Part shown: positions 22,070 through 34,620 of the stretch, in pieces
How the letters are laid out: each line of letters opens with the position of its first letter
Position numbering within the stretch: position 1 is the first letter of the stretch
NCBI GenBank assembly: GCA_033032175.1
Contig: CM065304.1
Span: 2,790,001 to 2,854,000, forward strand
Direction: 5' to 3'
DNA: 64,000 nt
DNA from: Saturnia japonica
Taxonomy: Eukaryota; Arthropoda; Insecta; Lepidoptera; Saturniidae
The notes under the pieces: model-generated
Seen by the model: the letters and a program-made list of their open reading frames with translations, nothing else
Databases searched by the model: none
What the model was told of the DNA's origin: nothing
Made by a program: the position numbers and the translations under genes

Positions 22070-24400
22070 ATCCTGTCGTTTCTAGTACTTAACTATGAAA
22101 GTCATTTACAAAATCTAGCTTATTTATAATTTTTAATTTTTTAATTGTCAAGGCAAAGTTTGGGCTATTAGACCGGACCGACCTCCTTCAATATCTCCCC
22201 TGCGTGTTCTGGCAGGAACTTTAAATGTTGGCTCATGTTGTACATGAAAGAAAGAAAAATTATTTATTGTCACAAAAATAAACAAAGAAGAAACAAAAAT
22301 ATGACATAAAAACATCTAATAAAACATAAAGTATTAAAAACAAAATCAAGACAAAATAGTCGACGCGATAAAAAGATTTGGCATCAGCTTTATGTCGCTC
22401 GTGAAAAACAATCATCAAACGACGCTATTTTTCAGCCAAACCTTCAGATTTAACCGGAAATAATTTGAAAAATCTCATAGAGAGATTACGCGCTCAATTT
22501 TAATTAACATCTGCATTCTTATGGTAGCAACAACAAAAACAAAAAAAAGTAATATAAGTATCTAGTAGAATAAGTAAATAAGCGAGGAAATTGTGGTCTG
22601 CCAAGAATTTAATTAAATTTTGAATGCGGTCGATAGAGTAAGTAATAAATGATAATTTAGTATATTAATTTTTGCCTTTCTAAGGCTATTATTTTTAAAT
22701 GCATCTAAAAAGCGAAATTCCCTTTTAAACGCAAAAGACGAGCTATATCATTCCAAATTCTTGACGCCGCGTATTTGGAACCACCCTTGTAGCCTACAGA
22801 ACTCCGTGTGGGTATATTGATACATTGTGACTTATTTTAGATCTAGTATAAATGTTATGAATATTCTTATACCAGTCAAATTTACTTCATACCAGTACAT
22901 CGCTGGAACTGCTCACTTTTGTGATATGAAGAGTATCAACCTCAGTTACTATCTTCTATAATAAAATACCATAAGATCGAGGTTCTTTCTCTCGAGGGCC
23001 TAATTGAGGAGACATGAAAATACAGGCTCTCTGCCGCGCCGCTCATTTTCTTTCGCCGAGTGTGAAGTGCCTAGCTATGTGATGTATTTGAGTACATACA
23101 ACGATGTATTTAACTGTAAAGAAATTGTGCAAAGCGACGTTGACGTTTTGTACTAAAGGCGCCTGAGCGCGAACCTTAAGTAATAATCTATGCGCGAACT
23201 GAATTTTTGTTCGACGCATTACTTGATTACGATTTCTATAGAAACTAAATGTTTTTTTTTCTTAAATAATTATGATCAATCTTTAATCTGGTTTAACGAT
23301 TTAAATATGATTTAAGGTTTCATCAATAATGTAGGTTAAGGCCAACCTTAATGTAGTATTAAATTAGCGTTCATCCATTTCGTGTTTTTGTCCAAGCCTA
23401 GTGAAGCTGTAAAAGCCGTCTGAGATTTTAGTGCCATTACGGCTAAAAGCGAAAAAAATATCTTTTTGGTGTGATTTACAGCTGCCATGTTGTGTTTTTA
23501 TTTTGATTCGTTACCTTAAGTTCATTGAATCTATATTATGTAATATTGGCGGTATTATACCCTCTCGTGCGAAATCGTCGCTTAACATCAAGCAGTAAGC
23601 ATATTTAAAGGACCATACAATAAAAATTCTCAAAAAACTTTGTAGGTTGGTAGTTATTTAGAATTTTTTCATTCAAAATATTTGTATAACGTATATCAGT
23701 ATCATAATTTTATGGTAGGTCATGTCAAAATTTGAACAACGTAACCATTTACGTTCGTAACATTCAGTACGTCATGCATCCTTTCTTATTATGAACATAG
23801 TTCAATAGAATTTCATAAAACAAGATATTTTTTTTGGATTTTCCTATAACAGATGTCTGTGTATATTACTACTAGAATTAAAAATGTAACATTTTTATTT
23901 TAACACTATATAATACATTATCAAAAGAAAAATATACTGTAAATAAAAAATAGGCCAGGTCTCGATTGAGATGGTTTGTCTATAAAAAGTAGTGAAACCT
24001 CATAAACAGCCAAGTGTAGGAAGGTGGATATAATAAAAAACGAGTAATTTTGGCTAAAATCTGGCTTATCTTTTACACGTTAAATTCCATTGTTTAAAAT
24101 CAACTGGGCCTAGTTAAGTGAACCTAAAACAGTAAATTATTTTTACTAAGGTGGCATTTAGATAGTTCTTATAGCGTGACTGCAACAAAAATGTGTTTTT
24201 TTTTTTGTTATAAATACAGTAGGTATACACTTTCATGTACATTTAGAAAAAGCTATGATTTTAATATTACAAACAGATGCTTCAATTTGATTACTTGTAT
24301 AGATTTAAAGGTGAAATTAAATCGAAGTAAATCGATCAAAGTGAGTTTGGTTAACGAAAATACACTAAAAAAGCGCGGTGAATTTAAAAATATATATGTA
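22070..24400. other. Intergenic DNA; weak Jockey 3' tail near 23390
   Basis: AT-rich. At 23390-23455, AAGCCTAGTGAAGCTGTAAA followed by AGCCGTCTGAG and TTACGGCTAA resembles the Jockey 3' tails at 39146 and 361, but is diverged. No gene was recognised. Confidence 0.35.
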
Positions 24401-24411
24401 CTAGCTGTGCC

Positions 24412-24427
24412 CGCGACTCCGTCCGCG
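24412..24427 (-). terminator. Helitron 3'-terminal hairpin
   Basis: The stem CGCG(GAC) pairs with (GTC)GCG across a short loop, 11 bases from the CTAG end. Such hairpins mark the stop of rolling-circle transposition in Helitrons. The stem pairing is seen directly; the function is known for the superfamily. Confidence 0.75.
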
Positions 24428-25197
24428 TTGAATTCGGTATATGGTAAACAGTGATTTAAGCAACCTTTCGAAAAACAAACCCTAATTTGGTCAAAATAAG
24501 GATTACGGCTTTTTATGGAAAGCACGTTAATTAAAAATTAGAACTGAAAATTTGTGGGAAGGGGCTCAGTATTAATATAATGTCACAAATGTTTACTTAC
24601 GGTTCTTACTATAATAAAAACATCTGACTTAAGGAACGACATTTTATTTAATATAGAAACTATCAATTTGGAGAGTAGTTTTTAATTTTGTAACATCGGA
24701 ACGTATTAAGAAAAATCTTTTTTAAACAACATTTAAGTGGGTGAAAACAGCCTACATGCAAAGTCAGGCTTAAATTCAGAGATATGAGTTTTTTTCCTTT
24801 CGATAGTAAATTTTAAAAAAACACGTGCTTAATTCGACATTTTTGAAAAAGATAAGGTAGGTAGTTTAATACAATTTCAATATCATAATAATGTTTTATT
24901 TTCCTTGAAAGAATAGTCTTAGTAGGTACATAATATCAATTGATATCAAATATTTTCATATGTGAACGTATGCCTACTAAAGTATACATACGAAGCTAGT
25001 AACTGCAAGGTTTATAAATATCTGCATGGGATTTACTCCAGTTTTAAAGCTATGTTTATGAAAAATAGTTTATAGGACTCAGTTACCGATAACGGAACAA
25101 ACACTTTTATGTAAAACAAAATTCTTAAAGGGGTCAAAAATTTTGAGAAAACTGAAATTTTACCAGGAAAAAACGTCTAATACCTACATACATGTAC

Positions 25198-28100
25198 CTA
25201 TAGAGCTTCTCTATAAACTACATTGTCAGTAACGTTTCCCGGGGCATGCACATACAAATGGTTTGCGTCGCTCACTCGGGAAAGAGCGACATAGAGCTGA
25301 CCGTGAGAGAAGCAAGAGGTGCGAAGGTCCACGCCAGCTGTTTGCAAAGTTTGTCCTTGCGCTTTGTTAATTGTCATCGCAAAACAGACACTGATTGGAA
25401 ATTGAACGCGTTTGAATCGGAACGGGAAGTTATTAGGGATCAGTGGTATGCGGGGAATGAAAACGCGCTCACCTACAGCACACCCTGTCAGCACCTCCGC
25501 TTCTATTATGTTCCTTTGCAGAGATGTAACTCTAAGGCGTGTACCGTTACATAATTTTAGTGGGCTTAAGTTTCGGAGTAAAATAATTGGAACACTAACT
25601 TTTACCAATATTTTATGCAATGGAAGTCCTGGAGCATCTAAGGAATCTAAAAATTCGACCGGGTAATGTGTGGATTCCACTTCGTCAATGACTCTATTTA
25701 TGGACGTGTATTCAACACTCAGTCCAGGTATGCGGTCTAGTATGGTTATATTGATACCAGCAGCTTGGTCATTTCGAGGAGTTAAAATAGTTCGCTCGCA
25801 TAGCCAACTATTACTAAAACTCGTTATCAACGCTGGATCACCATACACTGAAGAGATCAGTTCCTCTATTGATATAACTGTGTGACATAATGTATCTGAC
25901 AATTTAATTTTGCCTGTTTCTGCAGGGTATGTACCTTCACCTATTTGTAATAACAGGCTGGAAAATCGTTCAGCATACAGGGTGCCTCCTGTCTGCACTC
26001 TCATATTTACGGTCAAGTTAACTCGAAGAATATTGACCCATAGATTTGAACTCTTCAAGCAAGCGTTTACCTCGTCGGCCCGTGTGCCACGTGGCACAAC
26101 TGGTAAAGTCTGCCGAAAGTCACCACAAAACAGTATTGTTATACCTCCCATTGGCTGTTCACAATGCCTGATATCTTGTAATGTCCTGCTGACAGCTTCA
26201 ACCGCTTTGCGATGTGCCATGGTACACTCGTCCCATACAATTATATTGCAGTTTCGTAACACGTGTGCTTTATCACTATTTCGTGAAATATCACACAACG
26301 GGAAGTCACTGAAATCTAATTGTATTGGGATTTTAAACATAGCATGTGCGGTCTTTCCTCCAGGTAGTAAGGTAGCTGCTATACCAGACGATGCTACAGC
26401 TATTGCAATTTTTCCCTCACTGCGAAGTTTTGCTAAAATAATTTTGGTGAGAAATGTTTTCCCAGTGCCACCAGGGGCATCCAAAAAAAATATTTGATCC
26501 AAATCATTGTTTACACTATGACAAACTCGTTCGAAAACTCCCCTTTGTTCTGCTGTAAGCTTTGGAACTCCATCTCGTAGAGTTTCAGCTAATTCCAAAG
26601 GATCATAGCGAATCTCGGCAGAATATTCTCTATTATCGCGGTTACCTTGTAAAGTTGGTTCAGATAAACCGTAATGCGTTAAACATTTACCACCGATAGA
26701 TATCACAATGTCTTGGATAGCATTCAAACAGCGATTTAGTATGTTATCACGCAGCGCATCATTTATAGTGTCGCAATTATTGCTACCCTGTACTTCTCTG
26801 AAAAAGTCTTGTGCCAACTGATCCTGATATTTTTGCCACAATTGTGCTGCATCTGATAGAGCACAGAATACCAACATAACAGCATATAAATGACGCAAGC
26901 GGTGTGGACTATCACTGATGGAAGCTTCAGCCAAAGCGTCATCCCAATGTTGATCGTCATCCAATATTCCTCGCGCTCGACATGCAGCTTGGAAAGTCAG
27001 GTGCTGGATGCTATCTACAATCTTTAAGTCGTCGAACGAAGTAGGCCCGCGAACCACATGCAGAAGCATGCGCAGATAATAACACTCGGCATTATTTGGG
27101 TGCACGGTATATACACGTCCGATAATGTGCTCCTTAAATATACCAGGTGAACCTTCCACAGCAAGACCTCTTCTCCGACGATTGAAACTTCCGCGCTGAC
27201 TGTTGTATGTGTAGTAGGACGGCACTTCATCGTACAGGAGAGTTTTAGCGTAGTGATCCATTGCACAAAGATTAAAGAACGCTAACAAAGTGGTTTGTCG
27301 TGGATTTTCCAACTGTTGTCTTACATTATCAGCGTCAAAATATACTCGCTGTCCTCCTTCGAGATGTACGTCCAGGTGCATTACAGGTGGATAATGTTCA
27401 TGTATCGAGAAGTTTAAAATCCGCCATACGGCTTCGGAAGAGCTAATATAGCGACCAGATTGAAATCTTGTGACTTCATCACGTTCATTGGTTACCCCAA
27501 TTGTGGCCTGATCGTCCCCTTTATGTATATATTTTAATATATACTTGATACTCTGTACACTATTACACATTTCAATATTAAGGTGCGTTTGAAATGTTTT
27601 AGATAAAACAGGTGAATATGGCACGACCCATCTATTGTCCAGGGTTATCTGCTGGCCTCGGCATCTTATATTGGTAGTGTGACCTCCTTCCTGTAGTCCA
27701 CGACGCCGGTACTTTGGATATCCATCTTCACCTGTTATTGTCACTCCAGTCAATGCTTTTGGATATCTCTTAGTGCAATTACCATTTTTCATGCAGGGAG
27801 AGTTCATATTTAAAGTGCCGCATGGACCATGTATCATGTGCGTTTTTATTATGTCATACAGGACAGGATCTTCTTCGGGATTTGGAATTTCGGCGCTTAT
27901 CAAAATATCAACATCATTTGGACGAAGTTTTTCCTGCAACTACAGAAGAATGTGGGCATGTGGCAAACCACGTTTCTGCCACTCGACGCTGTACATAAAG
28001 CATAAAGCTTGCCCAAAGACTTTTTCTTTTGTTAGTAACTCGATCAACAGTTTCAGTTTCAAGTGAAAAACTCTTGCTACAATATCATGGCGATCATGTG

Positions 28101-30228
28101 ATACTTGTCCAGGTAGGAGTTCAGATGTGATCTCAAACCATTTTGGATTTGTGGTAAATGTTAAGAATAGGTCGGGTCTTCCGTATTTTCTGACGTAAGA
28201 AAAGCCGTCTTGTATGCGTTTGTGCATGTAACGGGGACCGCCGGTAAAGCTTGAAGGCAAAATTACTAAGCGACCCAAATTATTCACGTCTGTGTCATGT
28301 TGTATAGCATCCTGTAGATCAACATAATTTTCCGCACGTAATCTTCTTTGATTAGTTCGAATATAAATTAATCGTTCGGTTTCAATTTTAGCGTACATGT
28401 CAACAACAAACTGGTTAAATAGTCCCCGAAACCGGTGTAAGTAAATAAACCGGTCGCGTCTCACTTGCAAGAGATAAGCATGGAATTGCATAGCTGACGT
28501 CTTTTTGTTGTAGTTCAGTGCACCGGTATTTGGATCGACATTGAATACGCTAAAGTTATATCCATTTTCACCATGACAGTAAATTAGTGGGTATTGTAGA
28601 GCATCATAGGCACGATGAGTCTCGTTAACACGCTGAAGTCTATTATCTCGTGAACGTAGAATGATGTCGCGTCGATCACATTCCTGATCGACTAAAACTG
28701 CCGCAACTTCGTTGACATTTGGAGCATTATATCGGCCACGGTTCTTGTGAGCCGGTCTCCTCTCTGCGTTAATAACAAATTTATACTCATTACTTTGACT
28801 CTCCGAAACGGACTCGATAGCGGCTTTAAAGCTATGCACGTAGGGGTTGACTGTGTGTAGCATATTTTGTAGTTCAGTTATTAAATTCTGGTTTAAATTT
28901 GGAAAATTTTGCCTTCTAATATTTGCTTGTTCAATATAATCTGATAGAAAATATATTTGTAAAAATTTTGGTTCGGTCTCAGGCAATAACGAACCAATGG
29001 CATGATATACCTGCCCTTGGATTTTAAACGTGGGCATAAATGAACCTTCACGTATTTCTTTAGCACCAAATGAAGTCATTTGAAATGCACTGTTGTAGGA
29101 TCTAATCGAGTCCAAGAACTCCTTAGATTGTGAATGTTCTCCAATCAGCAGTGACTTCAAAGGCTCTGGAGGAGAATCCTGAAGAATATTCAGAAACACT
29201 TTTCCGGCTGAGCAACAAAATCCAAGACTTTCTCTCTGCCATTTAAGTGCTTGGCAGTGGGCGCAAATGTTTATCATTGCACCGATATTAGAGAATAGAC
29301 CATAATTTATTTTTGGATTATAAAAGAAACCACTGCGTTCCTTATTGCTCCACGGAAGAACTTCGTTACTCACATATTCTTCCTGGGCATCATCACTTTG
29401 TGATGATAATGACATCCTATTTAAAGCAGGTCGCACCCGATCTTCGGCTATGCGAGCTTCACGTTCATCTGTGGTCTCTAAATCTCGGATTTCTTCAATC
29501 CTATTCCTCTCGAGAGATCTATGAATATATTGCACTTCCCGAGCTTGTTGGTAGTTCTCATGACTTGTTTCGAGCCGCTGCTGATGTTGCTCTACAGTTT
29601 CGAGAGATCTGTTAGTTGCGTGACGCTCGCGATCAGCAGTCAGTCGTGTATCACGCTGCGCAAACGTTTCTGTGTTGCGAGATGCGATATGATACTCACG
29701 ATCAACAGTCAGCCTTGTCTCACGCTCTGTGAATGTTTCTGATTCACGGGACATTGTATGATACTCACGGTCAGCAGTTAGCCGTGCCTCACGCTCTGTG
29801 AATGTTTCAGACTCACGAGACATAGCGTGGTACTCACGGTCAGCAGTTAGTCGTGCCTCACGCTCTGTGAATGTTTCAGACTCACGAGACATAGCGTGGT
29901 AATCACGGTCAGCAGTTAGCCGTGCCTCACGCTCTGTGAATGTTTCTGACTCTCGCGAAGTGGCGTGGTACTCGCGGTCAGCAGTCAGCCGCGCCTCACG
30001 CTCTTCACTACTTTCTATCGATCGAGAAGCAGCTATACGCCTACGATTTGAATTTAATCGCTCGCATCGTTCGCGATCGGTTTCTGAAGCGCGTACATTG
30101 GCCTGACGCTCTCGTTCAGTTGCAAGTCTTATCTGATAGTCTTCCTCAGTTTCCTGAGATCGAATATTTCTCAACCTTTTTCGATTGCTAGTATACTGAG
30201 ATAGACTCGTTCTTTTTCTACCAGGCAT
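25198..30228 (-). CDS. RepHel: Helitron Rep-helicase, interrupted by one TAG
   Basis: A single reading frame from ATG (30228, MPGRKRTSL) to TAG (25198), 1675 sense codons broken once by TAG at 27940-27942. N-terminal 70-200: arginine/glutamate-rich 23-residue repeats. Then a Helitron-like N domain ending at the HUH motif PHAHIL, directly before the stop. After the stop come the twin-tyrosine motif YILKYIHKG (Y133, Y137 of the second part), then a PIF1-like SF1 helicase: GGTGKT Walker A near residue 485, VWDEC Walker B, FCGDFRQTLPVV, and TINKAQGQTL plus LYVALSR near the end. The product nicks DNA with the tyrosines and unwinds it for rolling-circle transposition. The stop falls where relatives carry tryptophan, so one G-to-A change could explain it. 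Without readthrough the HUH and tyrosine halves are separated and the nuclease is inactive. The start upstream at 30369 is unlikely because it adds a hydrophobic leader. Confidence 0.93.
29630..30010 (-). repeat. 69-bp in-frame tandem repeats in RepHel N-terminus
   Basis: About six units of 69 bases, each coding a 23-residue module of the type SRESETFTEREARLTADREY. Central units are nearly identical at DNA level, for example the 69-base step between 29767 and 29836; outer ones are diverged. Predicted to be highly charged and helical. Likely variable in copy number between Helitron copies. Confidence 0.9.
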
Positions 30229-30253
30229 TTTACCTAAATCTAAACGACAATAA

Positions 30254-30627
30254 TATAAAGTAAAGGTCAAAATCAGTAGTCCAATTGCAAAATTCAAGTT
30301 ACCTCGAATCCGCAATACAATAAAACGAAATCCTTTAATAATAGCCAAGGTCAATAAATAAAAGTACAAATTCCAATCCGTAACGCAATTAATCGAAAAT
30401 CCTTTAGGAAATAGCCAAGTTTATTTTTTGTGTTTTAAATTATAAAGTAAAGGTCAAAATCAGTAGTCCAATTGCAAAATTCAAGTTACCTCGAATCCGC
30501 AATACAATAAAACGAAATCCTTTAATAATAGCCAAGGTCAATAAATAAATGTACAAATTCCAATCCGTAAAGCAATTAATCAAAAATCCTTTAGGAAATA
30601 GCCAAGTTTATTTTTTGTGTTTTAAAT
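30254..30627 (-). repeat. 187-bp tandem duplication upstream of RepHel
   Basis: Two adjacent copies, 30254-30440 and 30441-30627, begin TATAAAGTAAAGGTCAAAAT and end TTTGTGTTTTAAAT, with very few differences. They lie directly upstream of the RepHel start on the minus strand, so they probably duplicate the leader or promoter. Confidence 0.88.
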
Positions 30628-30670
30628 CTATTTATCGTTAATCGTTTGTATTCAAAAGACGTAATGAACA

Positions 30671-30681
30671 ATGCAGAATGG
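30671..30681. repeat. Target-site duplication of Jockey insertion (3' side)
   Basis: ATGCAGAATGG, identical to 33069-33079, directly beside the poly(A) tail (poly(T) on plus) of the LINE. Confidence 0.88.
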
Positions 30682-33068
30682 TTTTTTTTTTTTTTATTTT
30701 AGATCTGACTATACTGTTAGCCTTAGGGGCCCTAAAGCCGCTGCGGCTTTTACAGCTTCACCGGACTTGGGGGCGAGCGCGGAGAGCACTCAGCCACGAA
30801 AGTTATAAGGACGACTCGCACGAGGGCGCCAGAGTGGCCGGACCTCGGCTCGGGCGGTCGTCGCGTACGCAAATAAGTCGCGAACTAACTGAATCCCTAC
30901 ACCTACGATTCGAGCTAACTCAATTATACACATAGGCACGTTCCCTTCCTCCTGGGAGGAAGGAAGGAACCATGCGTATGTGTATTCAGTAATCAGAAAT
31001 GTTTCCTACACTAACTAGCGCTAACTAACTAGCGTAAAAAAAGAAAAAAAAGGTCCCTCACAGAACCTATGTACCTGTGTGGTGTGCACGTGTGTTTGTT
31101 CATACGTGTGTAATGTTGTATGTGGGTAACTAAGTGCTGCACGTATAGTGTCACTTGTATCGCGCGGGCGGATGCCTGACCCAAGGGTTTCATACCGAGG
31201 AACGGACCTAGGCTTGGGTCACCCGCTAAAGAGGGTGAACGTATGGAGTGTGTGCGGGAGCGAATTTGACCGCCCGTCCTTTGCGGAGAGAACGGTGGTT
31301 ACGCGGGCGTGGGCGCTATCACCTCTATTTTGGAGAGACGAATCGGTATATTTTATTGTACATACGAGAATAAAATTTTGCGCGGCCGGTGTTTATGCCG
31401 GGTGGTCGCGTGTTTCAGAGTCGAGACGGTGTAACGTCTCGACGAGGCGGGGGAAGGCGCATATGGTCTTGACGAGACCGTAATGCTCTAGGTGGTCATT
31501 GTAGTCCATGACCTCCTGAATGCCGTGTTCACGAAGGAGCAAGATCATGATGTCGTTGCTCGCAACGTTGGAGGGAGCGCGGGGCGCGGAATTATTCATC
31601 GCCATACGAGGCTGTGGATTAGGGCGACGGGGCCCCCATGCGTTCGGAGCCGAACGCACGGGTTGTGATTGACCGCGAGGCGCGGGAGGGCCGGCGGCGG
31701 CCGGGATCTGGCGAGGCACTGGAAGCGCAGGAAATTCCCCTGGCGCCAGCAGGGGTTGCGCTCGGAGGGCTGAGGCGGAAGGCGCCGCCTGCCTCTGGTA
31801 CCGAGGCCGCGTAGTGCGCGGAGCTTTGGGGCAACCGCGATAATTCGCAGGGTGCCCCTCCCCTTCGCACAGTACGCAGCTCGGGGGGGCGGTGGAGTCA
31901 CGCTCGCGCGTGCACTCCCTAGTCGGGTGGTCCTCTCGGCACTTGACGCACCGCGGACGAAGATGGCAGTTACGGGCGGCGTGCCCGTAGAGCTGGCAGT
32001 TGTGACACTGCGAAGGCATGTGGATTTTGTATGGGGGCTCGACGGTGACGCCGGAGAGCCCACATACATTTTCCAATTTAAAGATTGCCTTTCCCTCGGG
32101 GGAAAGGTCTAGGATGGCCACTACCATTTGTAGAGGCCGCTTCTCCTTGTTGTACATTCTATGTACCTCTCGGATAGGATAATCTTGCTCCGCGAGCGAG
32201 GAGCACACCTCCGCGGGGCTGACTTCCACCGGAATACGGCGGATCACCACGCGGAGGACGCGCTCCTCCGCAAGGGAGTAAGTGAAAAATTGAAGCCCTC
32301 TCTCCCGGAGGAGGGCAGTGAATTTACGGTGAGTATCCGACGAACTCACCGTAACGGAAATACCATTAAGGGTATTTCGAGCTTTGTGGTATGGCAGGTT
32401 AAGCCTGCGCAACTCATTTACCAGAGTCGTCCAGGCCGCTTTGTCCCGGACGATAATAGGAGGTGGGGGGCGCTCTTTTTTCCCGACAGCGGGTGCGGGG
32501 AGCGCGGAGGACGCGGAGGCGACGGCGCCACTGACCGTTTTCACGGTGTTTGTTGCGCGAGACGGTTGCGCAGTTGGACTAATTCGCGACGGACGTTTGC
32601 GCGACGCGACAACGGTAAAACCGTCACTTGGGGCCGCGGTATCCATCTCCGGAGACGAATCCGGGCACGCGGGCGAGTCTAATTCGACCGGAAGGGCCGA
32701 AAAAGAATTGTTTGTTTTCACCGCGGTTTCTGTGGAACGCGCGGGACGGACGTATGGGCTATTTTTAGCCGACCTAGATTGGGACCGCGAATTGCGCGGC
32801 CCTCGCCTAACGGAGGCGGGACTTGACCCGCACGAATGGCTAGTCGGGACTGGGGGCGTAGCTACGGCCCCGGATGACGCGACGGATGGACGCGCGACGC
32901 TACCTACGTCTCTCCACGACGAAACGCGTGGAGGCGCGGCGCCGACGGGTGCCGCGTCAGTCGGCTTGACGGTTGCGATATTTGCGACAGAGGGCGCATC
33001 ACTCGTAGAAGCGGCCCCCTGATTGGTCGCGGCGGACGGACGCGCGACGTTGCCTGCGTCTCTCCACG
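30682..33068 (-). mobile_element. Jockey-clade LINE, ORF2-deleted, nested in the Helitron
   Basis: On the minus strand the 5' end lies inside ORF1 at 33068 and the 3' end is an A-rich tail at 30682-30702. An exact 11-base target duplication flanks it. Order: ORF1 (to 31393), then sequence homologous to the last part of ORF2 and the 3' UTR as seen at 38216-39238 and 49815-50110. Nearly all of ORF2 (endonuclease and RT) is absent. The intact tail and target duplication show that this shortened form was itself retrotransposed or lost ORF2 after insertion. Confidence 0.87.
31393..33068 (-). CDS. Jockey LINE ORF1 (Gag-like, zinc knuckles), 5'-truncated
   Basis: The frame is open without a stop across the whole 5' part of the element, about 557 codons to the TAA at 31393; the ATG or alternative start is lost to truncation. 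A 442-codon part begins at a GTG at 32721. Order: a low-complexity region rich in A, P, S and R with a repeated SWRD-x-G-x-VARPS unit; a PRE_C2HC-type central domain (from WTTLVNELRRLNLPYHKAR); then three CCHC knuckles with spacings CX2CX4HX4C, CX2CX3HX4C and CX2CX4HX6C, the classic Jockey/I series; then a basic, proline-rich tail. The protein binds element RNA in the ribonucleoprotein. The last few codons may derive from the end of ORF2. GC content is far above the surrounding Helitron. Confidence 0.88.
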
Positions 33069-33079
33069 ATGCAGAATGG
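33069..33079. repeat. Target-site duplication of Jockey insertion (5' side)
   Basis: ATGCAGAATGG, the exact partner of 30671-30681, next to the truncated 5' end of the LINE. Confidence 0.88.
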
Positions 33080-33747
33080 TAGTAGGTATATTTAATTTAC
33101 TAATTCAAGAACATTTCTTGACAGTGCGATCTACAAACTCACATGTCCCGAAGAGCTACATCTATCGTAGAATTTTAGAACGAAATAAATTGAACTTCCT
33201 ATATAAATATTTTCTTAAACATTGTTTAATTTGTTTTTCAATCTAAAATCTCTAAAAATGACTGCGCCATACATGAAATAATAAATAGATAAGTAGTAAA
33301 TGGTATACCTACATCTTTGTTTACAGTAAGTAGGTACCTATATTTATTTAAAATGACGTGAAAATTAAATAATTTATATTACATATTTCATTTTTTATTA
33401 CATAAAATCCTTTTTTTTTTACTTTTGATAATTAAAAAAAAATGCTATTTATACACCACACAAATATCCATACGTGTAAAAATTCATCCTATGTGCTACT
33501 TATCATAGGCTTCAAAAAGGTACCTTCTGCGTGATTGGCATACAGATTAACAGAGAAATAGACAAACGATTCAAAATTAATATTAATAATGCACAAAGTG
33601 GTAACTAATAGTTTTAATTTGAATTCGGGATAAATATAACAAAAATGATGTTATGGTGTTATTATTTTCCAAGTTTTAAACGTGTAAATGAACTAAAACG
33701 ATATGTGTGGCGTCATAATATAGGTAAAATAAAAATCTTCTTAGTGC

Positions 33748-34620
33748 AAAAAACAAACAACGACATCTATCGAAAAATTTTAGATCAAAATTAAGCCAAT
33801 TAATTTCTATTGAACATTTTTTTTTCCAATATTTGAAGATAAAATAATTTGGATAAATTTATTTCAATTAAACTTCATTTCACTATATACTTGAAATATA
33901 TTATAGTATTACATATAAATAAATTACATTGTGTAATCTACATAGCCTTCATAGCAAAAAAACAAACAACGACATCTATCGAAAATATTTAGATCAAAAA
34001 TAAGCCAGTTAATTTCTATTGAACGTTTTTTTTTCTAATATTTGAAGATAAAATAATTTGGATAAATTTCATTCAATTAAACTTTATTTCACTATATACT
34101 TGAAATATATTGTAGTATTACATAAACATAAATTACATTGTTTAATCTACACAGCCTTCATAAAACAAAAAACAAACAACGACATCTATCGAAAAATTTT
34201 AGATCAAAATTAAGCCAGTTAATTTCTATTGAACGTTTTTTTTTCTAATATTTGAAGATAAAATAATTTGGATAAATTTCATTCAATTAAACTTCATTTC
34301 ACTATGTACTTGAAATATATTATAGTATTACATATACATCAATTACATTGTTTAATCTACATAGCCTTCATAGCACAAAAAATAAACAACGACATCTATC
34401 GTAGAATTTTCAAAAAAAATTAAGCCAGTTTATTTTACTACTATTGTACGTTTTTTTTTTCTTTTAAATGACGATAAAATAATTTGGATGCATTTCATAT
34501 TATTAAGCTTCATTTCACTATGTACTTGAAATATTTGTAGTATTACATGCACATGCATTACATTGTTTCATGTACATAAAACCTAAACGCAATTTATAGA
34601 CCATGCAAATGTTCATACGT
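33748..34620 (-). repeat. ~210-bp tandem array inside Helitron 5' region
   Basis: Four units; the landmark CGACATCTATCG starts at 33761, 33970, 34180 and 34390, giving periods of 209-210. Each unit carries TTAAGCCA, TTGAAGATAAAATAATTTGG and AAACTTCATTTCACTATGTA blocks. Units are 90 percent or more alike by eye except the last, which is more diverged. A related, older half-unit occurs at 33150-33300, and 33450-33580 resembles 34600-34760, so the 5' end region may itself have been duplicated. Confidence 0.88.

Noticed and set aside
25910..26497. 195-codon plus-strand frame
   Set aside because: Shadow of the RepHel helicase domain on the minus strand; no independent motif.
32384..33022. 212-codon plus-strand frame in GC-rich DNA
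   Set aside because: It lies opposite the Jockey ORF1, whose frame is open over the same interval and has clear zinc knuckles downstream. High GC content makes the opposite strand open by chance.
33748..34620. Regularly spaced repeats that could suggest a CRISPR-like array
   Set aside because: The whole 210-bp unit is repeated, without unique spacers, in a eukaryotic Helitron; it is a minisatellite.
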